Shown here in pieces: positions 1 through 7,728 of a stretch of DNA of 64,000 nucleotides. The notes under the pieces were generated by a model that worked only from the letters and a program-made list of their open reading frames with translations, searched no databases and had not been told where the DNA came from. This DNA comes from Marinihelvus sp942491555 (GTDB taxonomy: Bacteria > Pseudomonadota > Gammaproteobacteria > Xanthomonadales > SZUA-36): NCBI GenBank assembly GCA_942491555.1, contig CALOBN010000005.1, positions 62,001 to 126,000 of the forward strand, read 5' to 3'. Both the position numbers and the translations under genes were made by a program. Each line of letters starts with the position of its first letter. Positions within the stretch are counted from its first letter, which is position 1.

Positions 1-239
1 TGCTCAGTGCGACCTTTATCAACCTGGCGGAACAGGCCCAGCCCTATCCGGAGATCGCCATTGTGCTCACCAACGCGGACAACCAACCGCTGGCCGCACG
101 ACGCTTTCAGCCGCAAGACTACCTCCTCAACGCACCAAAGGCGGACGATAAGCTGGACCCGAATGAGCAGGTACCCATCCTGCTGGAGTTTGCCGACCCG
201 GGCGAACGCGCCAGCGGCTATGAGATCACCTTTCACTGA
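1..239 (+). CDS. DUF3426 family protein, C-terminal part only
   Basis: The window opens inside this gene. Reading from base 3 gives 78 sense codons and a TGA at 237-239, ending in GYEITFH. The visible part looks like the C-terminal beta-sandwich of DUF3426 proteins (phrases such as AARRFQPQDYL and PILLEFADPGE). In that family a zinc ribbon and one membrane helix come first; both would lie upstream of the window. The family usually sits just before dusB-fis in Pseudomonas-like genomes. Here fis follows after 120 bases and dusB is absent, so the neighbourhood supports the call. Function in the family is unknown. Confidence 0.7.
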   Translation, partial: LSATFINLAEQAQPYPEIAIVLTNADNQPLAARRFQPQDYLLNAPKADDKLDPNEQVPILLEFADPGERASGYEITFH

Positions 240-359
240 GCCCGGCAGGTCGTTTTCCGACCCTGCAACGAGGGGCGCCGCGTCCCAACCGTGGGCGGAA
301 TTGTGATACCGTTCATCCCCCGACCAAGGCACGACCAGACGTAGGAATCACCGCGGCCC

Positions 360-602
360 ATGACCAGTACTGACTCCCTCCGGGCAACGGTGCAAGCCAG
401 TATCCGGCGCTATCTGGAAGACATGGGCTGTACTGAGCCGGAAGGGCTGCATCGACGCCTGCTCGAACAGGTCGAGCCTCCTTTGATCGAGGAGATCCTG
501 GCGTATACCGAGGGCAATCAGTCCCGCGCGGCCCGAATCCTTGGAATGACCCGTAATACCCTGCGCAGTAAGCTGCGCAACTATGGCATCAACCCGCGGT
601 AA
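360..602 (+). CDS. fis: Fis family nucleoid-associated DNA-binding protein, short form
   Basis: Eighty residues, matching the dimerisation helices and C-terminal helix-turn-helix of Fis: the stretch EGNQSRAARILGMTRNTLR corresponds to the DNA-recognition unit, and the protein ends KLRNYGINPR. E. coli Fis has 98 residues; this form starts at about its residue 26 and lacks the mobile N-terminal beta-hairpin arm that contacts DNA invertases. The ATG at 360 follows a GGAA about 13 bases upstream and no plausible earlier start exists in frame. Fis bends DNA, shapes the nucleoid and controls rRNA and growth-rate genes. The purine genes follow 98 bases later, the order seen in pseudomonads. Confidence 0.93.
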   Translation: MTSTDSLRATVQASIRRYLEDMGCTEPEGLHRRLLEQVEPPLIEEILAYTEGNQSRAARILGMTRNTLRSKLRNYGINPR

Positions 603-700
603 GCGCTCCTGCCGGAGGCCCCGAGGTCGATGCAAGCACCGCCTGTTAACGAAACCAATATCGAACCAACATCCTTTAAACAGCCTGAAAAACCAAAACC

Positions 701-2281
701 ATGACCCAAGCAGACCCTTCCAGCACCCGCCTTGCCCTGATCAGCGTTTCCGATAAAACGGGCGTTGTTGACTTTGCCCGTGGCCTTGAACGCCTCGGCT
801 TCCGTATCCTGAGCACCGGCGGCACTGCCCGGCAACTGCGCGAGGCCGGCGTGAGCGTAACCGGCGTCAGTGAACACACCGGCTTTGAGGAGATCATGGA
901 CGGACGCGTGAAAACGCTGCACCCGAAGATTCATGGCGGCATCCTTGGCCGGCAAGAGGACAGCGAGGTGATGGCGCAGCAGGGTATCGAGGCCATCGAC
1001 GTGGTGGCAGTCAACCTGTACCCCTTCGAGGCGGTCACCGCGCGTGATGACTGCACCCTCAGTGAGGCCATCGAAAATATCGATATCGGCGGGCCGGCAA
1101 TGGTGCGCGCTTCGGCCAAGAACAATGCACGCGTGGCGATTGTGACCGACCCCGCTGACTACCCGGCCGTTATTGCTGAGCTCGAGGCTGAACATGAAGT
1201 CACCGCGGCAACGCGCTTGCGGCTGGCAGCGGCCGCCTATGCGCACACGGCCCGCTACGATGGGCTGATCGCCGACTACTTGTCGCGCCGTGTGGACGGC
1301 GGGCCACAGGATCTTGATCTGCCAGCCGTGCACACACCGCAGTTCTCCAGGCGCCAGACCATGCGTTACGGGGAAAACCCGCACCAGCAGGCAGCGTTCT
1401 ACACCCTCAGCAAGGGTGAAGACACGGGCCTGGCCGCGGCGCAGCAGCTACAGGGCAAAGAACTGTCGTATAACAATATCGCCGATGCAGATGCCGCCCT
1501 GGAATGTGTTAATCAATTCAGCGAAGGCCCGGCCTGCGTTATCGTCAAGCACGCCAATCCTTGCGGCGCGGCACTGGGCGAAAATTTGTTCGAGGCTTAT
1601 GACCGTGCGTATGCCACGGATACCGTCTCGGCTTTCGGCGGCATCATTGCCTTCAACCAGCCACTCGACGGCAAGACTGCCCGGGAAATCATTGACCGGC
1701 AGTTTGTTGAGGTCGTGCTGGCGCCAGGCTACAGCGACGATGCCTTGCAGGCCTTCAGCACCAAGCAGAACGTGCGGGTGCTGGCGACCGGCGGGCCCAC
1801 TGCCGCCGATACCACCCGGCTTAATTATCACCGTGTTGCCGGCGGCCTGTTAATCCAGCAACACGACAATCGTTGCGTCACGCGGGAAGATTGCCGCAGT
1901 GTCAGTACACGTACCCCGGATGAGCAGGAGTGGGCCGACCTGATGTTCGCCTGGCGCATGGCGCGCATGGTGAAGTCAAATGCGATTGTCTATGCAGCCA
2001 ACAACCGGACCCTGGGAATCGGCGCCGGCCAGATGAGCCGCGTGGACTCCTCACGCATCGCCGCCTGGAAGGCCAAAGAGGCCGGCTTGTCGCTGCTGGG
2101 TTCAGCCATGGCCTCGGATGCTTTTTTTCCGTTTCGGGACAGCATTGATGGCGCCGCCGAGGCCGGCATCAAGTCCATCATTCAGCCGGGCGGCTCCATG
2201 CGTGACGACGAGGTAATCGCGGCCGCCAATGAACACGGCATTGCCATGGTATTCACCGGCATGCGCCACTTCCGGCACTGA
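701..2281 (+). CDS. purH: Bifunctional AICAR formyltransferase / IMP cyclohydrolase PurH
   Basis: Catalyses the last two steps of de novo IMP synthesis: formyl transfer to AICAR, then ring closure. The 526 residues are the usual length. The N-terminal MGS-like cyclohydrolase domain (about 1-145) begins LALISVSDKTGVVDFARGL; the formyltransferase domain carries VKHANPCGAALGE, the family's Lys-x-x-Asn-Pro-Cys-Gly segment, and ends GIAMVFTGMRHFRH. The ATG at 701 has only a weak ribosome site. purD starts 7 bases after the stop, so the two purine genes form one transcription unit. No PurR-type operator was seen upstream. Confidence 0.97.
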   Translation: MTQADPSSTRLALISVSDKTGVVDFARGLERLGFRILSTGGTARQLREAGVSVTGVSEHTGFEEIMDGRVKTLHPKIHGGILGRQEDSEVMAQQGIEAIDVVAVNLYPFEAVTARDDCTLSEAIENIDIGGPAMVRASAKNNARVAIVTDPADYPAVIAELEAEHEVTAATRLRLAAAAYAHTARYDGLIADYLSRRVDGGPQDLDLPAVHTPQFSRRQTMRYGENPHQQAAFYTLSKGEDTGLAAAQQLQGKELSYNNIADADAALECVNQFSEGPACVIVKHANPCGAALGENLFEAYDRAYATDTVSAFGGIIAFNQPLDGKTAREIIDRQFVEVVLAPGYSDDALQAFSTKQNVRVLATGGPTAADTTRLNYHRVAGGLLIQQHDNRCVTREDCRSVSTRTPDEQEWADLMFAWRMARMVKSNAIVYAANNRTLGIGAGQMSRVDSSRIAAWKAKEAGLSLLGSAMASDAFFPFRDSIDGAAEAGIKSIIQPGGSMRDDEVIAAANEHGIAMVFTGMRHFRH

Positions 2282-2288
2282 GGCACGC

Positions 2289-3581
2289 ATGAATATTCTC
2301 GTGATTGGCAGCGGCGGCCGCGAACATGCGCTGGCCTGGCGGCTATCAACCTCTGACCGGGTCGATACCGTATTCGTGGCTCCCGGCAATGCCGGAACCG
2401 CGCGCGAACCCGGCGTGGAAAATATCGATATTGCGGTCAATGACTTTGATTCGCTCGTGGCCTTTGCCTGCAAAAATAAAGTGGCATTGACCCTGGTCGG
2501 ACCGGAAGACCCGCTGGCCGCCGGTGTGGTCGATCGCTTTGCGGCCGAGGGCCTGCGCTGCTTTGGCCCCAGCGCCGCCGCGGCGCAGCTGGAAGGCTCC
2601 AAGGCCTTCGCCAAGGACTTCATGGCACGCCATGGCATTCCCACCGCAGCGTATGGCAAATTTACCGATCCGGCGGAAGCGCTGGTTTTTTTACGTGGGC
2701 AAAAGATGCCCGTGGTGGTGAAGGCTGACGGTCTGGCCGCCGGCAAGGGCGTCATCATCGCCCATGATTTTGCCACCGCCGAGGCTGCCGTGCGGGACAT
2801 GCTGGAGGGCAATGCTTTTGGAGACGCCGGCCATCGCGTCGTGATCGAGGAATTCCTCGAAGGCGAGGAGGCCAGCTTCATCGTCATGGCAGATGGCAGG
2901 CATGCCCTGCCCCTGGCCACCAGCCAGGACCACAAGGCGCTGCAGGATGGTGACCAGGGCCCCAATACCGGTGGCATGGGTGCTTATTCCCCGGCGCCTG
3001 TCATTGACGCCGCGATGCATGAACGCGTCATGCGCGAGGTGATCGAACCCACGATCGCCGGAATGGCTGCAGATGGCGCACCCTTTACCGGCTTTCTGTA
3101 CGCCGGCCTGATGATTTCGCCGCAAGGTGAGCCACGCGTTCTCGAATTCAATGTTCGCTTTGGCGACCCGGAAACCCAGCCGGTCATGATGCGCCTGCAG
3201 TCCGACCTGGTTGAACTGTGCGACGCCGCCCTCGACGGGCGGCTCAACGAGGTCCATGCCGACTGGGATCCGCGCGCCGCCCTGGGTGTGGTCATGGCCG
3301 CCGGCGGTTATCCGGGAACCTACGCCAGGGGACTGACCATTGCCGGGCTCGACACGCCCTGTGCTGATGACATCAAGGTTTTTCATGCCGGCACACGCGA
3401 CGTGGACGGCAAAGTAACCACCAACGGTGGCCGGGTGTTGTGTGTCACGGCGCTTGGCGATTCGGTGGCTGATGCGCAGCACCGGGCCTATGAGGCGGTC
3501 AACTCCATTTCCTGGACCGATGCCTTTGTGCGTCGCGATATCGGCTATCGCGCCATTGCCCGCGAAGCTGGCGAGGCCTAG
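2289..3581 (+). CDS. purD: Phosphoribosylamine-glycine ligase PurD
   Basis: ATP-grasp ligase that joins phosphoribosylamine and glycine to make GAR, step two of purine synthesis. The start at 2289 (MNILVIGSGGREHALAWRL) gives the canonical N-terminus and 430 residues; an in-frame ATG at 2229 lies inside purH and would add 20 unrelated residues. ATP-grasp landmarks are VVVKADGLAAGKGV in the middle and EFNVRFGDPETQP at about residue 285. It lies directly downstream of purH. The stop at 3579-3581 is 6 bases before the uvrD GTG start. Confidence 0.97.
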   Translation: MNILVIGSGGREHALAWRLSTSDRVDTVFVAPGNAGTAREPGVENIDIAVNDFDSLVAFACKNKVALTLVGPEDPLAAGVVDRFAAEGLRCFGPSAAAAQLEGSKAFAKDFMARHGIPTAAYGKFTDPAEALVFLRGQKMPVVVKADGLAAGKGVIIAHDFATAEAAVRDMLEGNAFGDAGHRVVIEEFLEGEEASFIVMADGRHALPLATSQDHKALQDGDQGPNTGGMGAYSPAPVIDAAMHERVMREVIEPTIAGMAADGAPFTGFLYAGLMISPQGEPRVLEFNVRFGDPETQPVMMRLQSDLVELCDAALDGRLNEVHADWDPRAALGVVMAAGGYPGTYARGLTIAGLDTPCADDIKVFHAGTRDVDGKVTTNGGRVLCVTALGDSVADAQHRAYEAVNSISWTDAFVRRDIGYRAIAREAGEA

Positions 3582-3587
3582 GCTGGC

Positions 3588-5771
3588 GTGGATGTCTCCC
3601 ACATCCTCGATGAACTGAACGAGCCGCAGCGCGAGGCCGTCACATCCCCCGCCAAGCACTCCCTGGTGCTCGCCGGTGCCGGCAGCGGCAAAACCCGCGT
3701 ATTGATTCACCGCCTTGCCTGGCTGATCCAGGTAGAGCATGCCTCGCCGCTGAGTGTCCTGGCCGTGACCTTTACCAACAAGGCCGCCGGCGAGATGCGG
3801 GAGCGTGCCCAGAACCTGCTCAACACCTCCACACGCCCGCTGTGGATCGGCACCTTCCACAGCATTGCACACCGCCTGCTGCGCATGCACTGGCGCGAGG
3901 CCGGGCTGGATGAGAACTTCCAGATTCTCGATTCTGATGATCAACAACGAATTCTGCGGCGCCTGATCAAGGACGCGGGCTATGACGAGAGCCAGTGGCC
4001 CGCGCGACAGGCACAGTGGTACATCAATGCGCGCAAGGATGAAGGCCAGCGACCTGAATCCATCGAGGCCCTGGACAACCCAATGACCGAGGTCTGGGTG
4101 CAGATCTACCGGCTTTATCAGGAATACTGCGATCGCGCCGGCCTGGTGGATTTCGCCGAACTGCTGCTGCGCGCCCATGAGCTGTGGTTACATAACCCGG
4201 ACCTGCTGGCGCACTACCGCAACCGCTTGCGGCATGTTCTGGTCGATGAGTTCCAGGATACCAACACCATCCAGTACGCCTGGATCCGCTTGCTCGCCGG
4301 CGACACGGGCAGTGTCTTCGTGGTCGGTGACGACGATCAATCCATCTATGGCTGGCGGGGTGCACGGGTCGAAAACGTCCGGCATTTCACCCGCGATTTC
4401 CCGGATGTGCAAATGATCCGGCTGGAGCAGAACTACCGCTCCTCGGGACACATTCTTGCCGCAGCCAATGCACTCATCGCCAATAACGAAGGCCGCATGG
4501 GCAAAAACCTGTGGACTGCCGATGGTGACGGCGAACAGATTCGCGTGTATTCCGCGTACAACGAGCAGGATGAAGCACGCTTCGTGGTGAATCAGATCGA
4601 ACAGTGGGTTGCCGATGGTCGACGCGCGGAAGAATCCGCCATCATTTACCGAACCACCGCCCAGTCGCGACTGTTTGAAGAATACCTGCTGCGTCAATCC
4701 GTACCGTACCGGGTCTATGGCGGTCTGCGCTTTTTTGAACGCGCCGAGATCAAGGACGCGCTGGCCTATCTGCGCCTGGTACTGAATCCGAATGATGACA
4801 CCGCACTGGAGCGGGTCATCAACGTCCCGACCCGCGGTATCGGTCAGAAAACCGTTGCTGATCTGCGTGAGCAGTCACGGGAGTCCGGCTTGCCCCTCTG
4901 GCAGGCTGCCGGCGCCGCCCTTGAACAGGGGCTGCTGAGCGGGCGGGCACGCACCACGGTTGGTGGCTTTATCGAGCTGATCACGGACATGCGTGCGCGC
5001 ATGGGTGACTGGACCCTGGGCAACCAGATGCAGGGCGTGATCGAAATGAGTGACCTCGTAAGTCACTACGAGAAAGAACCGCGCGAGAAAATGGAATCGC
5101 GGGTAGAAAACCTGCGCGAACTGGTTAACGCCGCAGAATCCTTCGTGTTGCCCGGCGAGGACGAAGACGCCGGGATGACCGAGCTGCAGTCGTTTCTCAG
5201 CCGCGCGGCACTGGAGTCCGGTGAAACCCAGGGTGAAGACTGGGACGATTGTGTCCAGTTAATGACCCTTCACTCGGCCAAGGGTCTGGAGTTTCCGCTG
5301 GTGTTCATGGCCGGCATGGAGGATGGCCTGTTCCCGCACCAGCGCTCTGTGCAGGAATCCGGCGGGCGGCTCGAAGAGGAGCGGCGCCTGTGCTACGTGG
5401 GCATGACCCGCGCCCGGGAGCAGCTGTATATGAGTCATGCCGAGGTGCGGCGCATGTATGGCTCGGAGAACTATGCGCGTCCGTCCCGGTTTCTCGATGA
5501 AATTCCCGCCGAACGCCTGCAGGAGATTCGACCGCGGGCGGCAGTGAGCCGGCCCTATGTTCATGCAACCCCCCAGCGCGGCCTGGGCGGCAGCTCGGAC
5601 GCCGGCATGCCATTTGCCCATGGTGAAACAGTGCACCACAAGAAATTCGGCGAAGGCACAGTCGTCGCTTTCGAAGGTCAGGGTGAGAACGCCCGGGTAC
5701 AGGTCAACTTCAACTCCGCGGGCAGCAAGTGGCTGGTGATGGCCTACGCCAATCTCGAGCGAATCGGGTGA
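3588..5771 (+). CDS. uvrD: DNA helicase II UvrD
   Basis: Superfamily 1A 3'-5' helicase of nucleotide-excision and mismatch repair, 727 residues as usual. Walker A is AGAGSGKT at residues 30-37 and Walker B is VDEFQDTN near 220. VVGDDDQSIYGWRGA, QNYRS, TLHSAKGLEF and YVGMTRAREQLY mark the later helicase motifs. The C-terminal VHHKKFGEGTVV region is the Tudor-like RNA polymerase-binding module of the UvrD/PcrA branch, which favours UvrD over Rep. The start is GTG at 3588. Its TGA overlaps the next gene's GTG by four bases. Confidence 0.96.
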   Translation: MDVSHILDELNEPQREAVTSPAKHSLVLAGAGSGKTRVLIHRLAWLIQVEHASPLSVLAVTFTNKAAGEMRERAQNLLNTSTRPLWIGTFHSIAHRLLRMHWREAGLDENFQILDSDDQQRILRRLIKDAGYDESQWPARQAQWYINARKDEGQRPESIEALDNPMTEVWVQIYRLYQEYCDRAGLVDFAELLLRAHELWLHNPDLLAHYRNRLRHVLVDEFQDTNTIQYAWIRLLAGDTGSVFVVGDDDQSIYGWRGARVENVRHFTRDFPDVQMIRLEQNYRSSGHILAAANALIANNEGRMGKNLWTADGDGEQIRVYSAYNEQDEARFVVNQIEQWVADGRRAEESAIIYRTTAQSRLFEEYLLRQSVPYRVYGGLRFFERAEIKDALAYLRLVLNPNDDTALERVINVPTRGIGQKTVADLREQSRESGLPLWQAAGAALEQGLLSGRARTTVGGFIELITDMRARMGDWTLGNQMQGVIEMSDLVSHYEKEPREKMESRVENLRELVNAAESFVLPGEDEDAGMTELQSFLSRAALESGETQGEDWDDCVQLMTLHSAKGLEFPLVFMAGMEDGLFPHQRSVQESGGRLEEERRLCYVGMTRAREQLYMSHAEVRRMYGSENYARPSRFLDEIPAERLQEIRPRAAVSRPYVHATPQRGLGGSSDAGMPFAHGETVHHKKFGEGTVVAFEGQGENARVQVNFNSAGSKWLVMAYANLERIG

Positions 5772-6652
5772 GTGATATCCGGGAGCAACGACTGGATGTG
5801 GGCTGGGGCGAGTTAAGCGTGCTTCGCGCCGGCGACCCCGGGGGCGAGCGCCTGCTGTGCCTGCACGGGTGGATGGATAATGCCGCTTCCTTCGAACCGC
5901 TGGCGCGCGCCATGCCGGAGTATGCCTGGGTTGCCCTGGACGCAGCCGGACACGGCGCTTCAGACCACCGGCCTGCACCAGGCCGTTATTACCTGACCGA
6001 CTATTTTCTGGATATCGACGCCGTACTGGACCGCCTCGGCTGGGATCAGTGCACCCTGGTCGGACACTCGCTTGGCACGGCCGTTGCCGCGTGCTATGCC
6101 TGCGCCGACCCGCAACGCGTTGAGCGGGTCGTGATGCTTGATGGTCTTGGCGTTCTGACCGAGTCGCCACGACAGGCGGGGCAGCGCCTTGCCCGCTCCC
6201 TGCAGTCAGTGCGGCATCCACGCGATCACCTGCGCGTTTTTGAATCCATGATGCTGGCGGCAAAAGCGCGCCAGATAAAGAGCCCGATGAGCGATGATGC
6301 AGCCCTGCTGCTCGCCCGGCGCGCACTGCGTGAGGATGCAGACGGCTGGCGCTGGCGTACCGATCCGGCTGCCATGTGGGATTCGCCTTACTGGATGACG
6401 GAAGAACAGTCATCGGAAATTTTACGCGGTATCAAATGCCCGGTATTCGTCGCGGTGACACCAGGCCTGGCGAGCTACCTCGGTGGGCGGCTGGAAATAC
6501 GCATCGAGGCCCTGGAAGACATCACCCTGGTTCGCTTTCACGGTGGGCACCACCTGCACATGGACGACCCGGGCATTATCGTCGGACCCCTGCGTGCTTT
6601 TCTGGAGCGCAGCAAAAAAACAGGAGATGTCAGTAGTGAACTTTGCGGTTAA
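5768..6652 (+). CDS. Alpha/beta hydrolase
   Basis: Alpha/beta-hydrolase fold of 294 residues with nucleophile elbow GHSLGT, the HGWMDNAASF oxyanion region and a C-terminal GGHHLHMDDP carrying the probable catalytic histidine. An esterase, haloalkane-dehalogenase-like or MhpC-like activity is possible, but the substrate cannot be read from sequence. The GTG at 5768 overlaps the uvrD stop as GTGA, indicating translational coupling; an ATG at 5729 inside uvrD is less likely. No signal peptide, so probably cytoplasmic. pyrF follows after 50 bases. Confidence 0.88.
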   Translation: MSDIREQRLDVGWGELSVLRAGDPGGERLLCLHGWMDNAASFEPLARAMPEYAWVALDAAGHGASDHRPAPGRYYLTDYFLDIDAVLDRLGWDQCTLVGHSLGTAVAACYACADPQRVERVVMLDGLGVLTESPRQAGQRLARSLQSVRHPRDHLRVFESMMLAAKARQIKSPMSDDAALLLARRALREDADGWRWRTDPAAMWDSPYWMTEEQSSEILRGIKCPVFVAVTPGLASYLGGRLEIRIEALEDITLVRFHGGHHLHMDDPGIIVGPLRAFLERSKKTGDVSSELCG

Positions 6653-6702
6653 ATTTTTACGGCGCAGTGGAACAGAGCACCTGCACAACAAGGACCAGCA
6701 AC

Positions 6703-7431
6703 ATGATTGAACGCGGCAGCATAGACCCCCGGGACCGGCTAATTTTTGCCCTGGATGTAGCGGATATCCAGGAAGCCAGGACGCTGATCAATACCCTCGG
6801 CGACTCGGTTCAGTTCTACAAGCTTGGACTGGAGTTTTTTCTGTCGGGCCACTACTTCGAGCTCCTGCATGAGCTGAAAGGCTCGGGTAAGAAAGTCTTT
6901 GCCGACCTGAAACTGTTCGATATTCCCGCAACAGTTGGTGCCGCGGTTGCCCAACTGGCCCGGCACGGCGTCGATTTCTGTACGGTTCATGGCAACGACC
7001 GCATGCTGACGGCCGCCGTTGAAGCCGGTGGCAACGACATGGGCATTCTGGCGGTCACGGCGCTCACCAGCCTGGATCAGGGTGATCTTGACGACCTGGG
7101 CTTCCAGTGCGATGCGGAACAGCTGGTGCTCTCGCGGGCCCGGCGGGCGCTTGCGCTGGGTTGCGCCGGGGTGGTTTCTTCAGGTCTTGAAGTACCCCGC
7201 CTGCGCGAGGAAGTCGATGCCGCGCTGATCACCGTGTGCCCGGGAATCCGGCCTATTTTCAACGACACGCAATCCGCTCTCGGCGATCAGCAGCGCGTGC
7301 TTACACCGGCCCGCGCCATTGAAAATGGCGCCGATTTCCTGGTCGTAGGACGGCCGATAAAGACCGCCGCAGACCCGGCAGTGGCTGCCGAGGCCATCCA
7401 GGTAGAAATTGCGGCGGCCCTCCCACGCTGA
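6703..7431 (+). CDS. pyrF: Orotidine-5'-phosphate decarboxylase PyrF
   Basis: Final step of UMP synthesis. The 242 residues have the diagnostic FADLKLFDIPATV segment with the Asp-Lys-Asp catalytic network, TVHGND, and the C-terminal FLVVGRPI phosphate-binding loop. ATG 6703 follows an AAGGA and gives the canonical length; an in-frame start at 6643 would add 20 atypical residues and overlap the preceding hydrolase. The TIM-barrel protein acts as a cytoplasmic dimer. A strong promoter for the next unit begins about 50 bases downstream. Confidence 0.96.
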   Translation: MIERGSIDPRDRLIFALDVADIQEARTLINTLGDSVQFYKLGLEFFLSGHYFELLHELKGSGKKVFADLKLFDIPATVGAAVAQLARHGVDFCTVHGNDRMLTAAVEAGGNDMGILAVTALTSLDQGDLDDLGFQCDAEQLVLSRARRALALGCAGVVSSGLEVPRLREEVDAALITVCPGIRPIFNDTQSALGDQQRVLTPARAIENGADFLVVGRPIKTAADPAVAAEAIQVEIAAALPR

Positions 7432-7482
7432 TACCATTTCCAAGGATTAATAAGGGCTTGGGCGAGATACTTATAAAAGTGT

Positions 7483-7511
7483 TTGACAAAAGTTAAAGTA
7501 ACACTTTAAAC
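7483..7511 (+). promoter_or_regulatory. Probable sigma-70 promoter for the plsB leader
   Basis: A perfect -35 hexamer TTGACA at 7483-7488 is followed, after 16 bases, by TTTAAA at 7505-7510 (or TTAAAC one base later), a weak -10 match. It lies in AT-rich DNA between pyrF and plsB, about 220-245 bases before the likely plsB start. Confidence 0.6.
7493..7509. promoter_or_regulatory. Palindrome over the plsB -10 region, candidate operator
   Basis: TTAAAGT (7493-7499), AAC, ACTTTAA (7503-7509) is a perfect 7-bp inverted repeat covering the -10 region. A second nested repeat, AAAGTGTT (7476-7483) with AACACTTT (7500-7507), spans the -35. Such a dyad would suit a dimeric lipid-responsive repressor, but it was not matched to a known FabR, PsrA or FadR site. 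Confidence 0.4.
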
Positions 7512-7516
7512 TGCGC

Positions 7517-7640
7517 GCATAACTTAATAAAAAGAAAAAGAAAAGAACAAATTCTCCACGCAAACTATCGTGGAAGAACCGATCCTCTCCGGCTCCGCCG
7601 GACTTCCGGGCGGGCCTTGTGCCAGCCCGGATTTTTTATT
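7517..7640 (+). promoter_or_regulatory. Structured 5' leader or short RNA upstream of plsB
   Basis: From the expected transcription start (about 7517) to 7640 the sequence can form three successive hairpins. TTCTCCACG (7552-7560) pairs with CGTGGAAGAA (7569-7578) with one bulge; TCCGG (7588-7592) pairs with CCGGA (7598-7602); the third is the terminator-like stem at 7606-7630. CCGCCGG (7595-7601) could instead pair with CCGGGCGG (7606-7613), which would disrupt the terminator. A purine-rich run (7527-7548) precedes the first stem. It may be an attenuated leader or a separate RNA of about 120 bases. Confidence 0.5.
7606..7640 (+). terminator. Rho-independent terminator or attenuator in the plsB leader
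   Basis: CCGGGC (7606-7611) pairs with GCCCGG (7625-7630), extended by GG/CC across one mismatch, with loop 7615-7621. It is followed directly by ATTTTTTATTT. It lies after the promoter and before the plsB ribosome site. Confidence 0.65.
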
Positions 7641-7728
7641 TCTGAAGGCAAATTTTCGCCGCAATCCTGCCGCCCGGGGCTCATCATGGGCGATAATCAC
7701 ACTTCTTTTGCAGCCCGGAGGGCAACGG

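Noticed and set aside
602..701. PurR or purine riboswitch before purH
   Set aside because: No PurR-like palindrome and no purine-aptamer layout was recognisable.
2691..4178. Long antisense open frame (495 codons) over purD and uvrD
   Set aside because: Lies opposite two clear, motif-rich genes; GC-rich codon bias creates long antisense frames. No recognised domain.
5259..6413. 384-codon antisense frame over uvrD and the hydrolase
   Set aside because: Low-complexity Arg/Pro/Ala-rich translation without a domain, opposite two supported genes.
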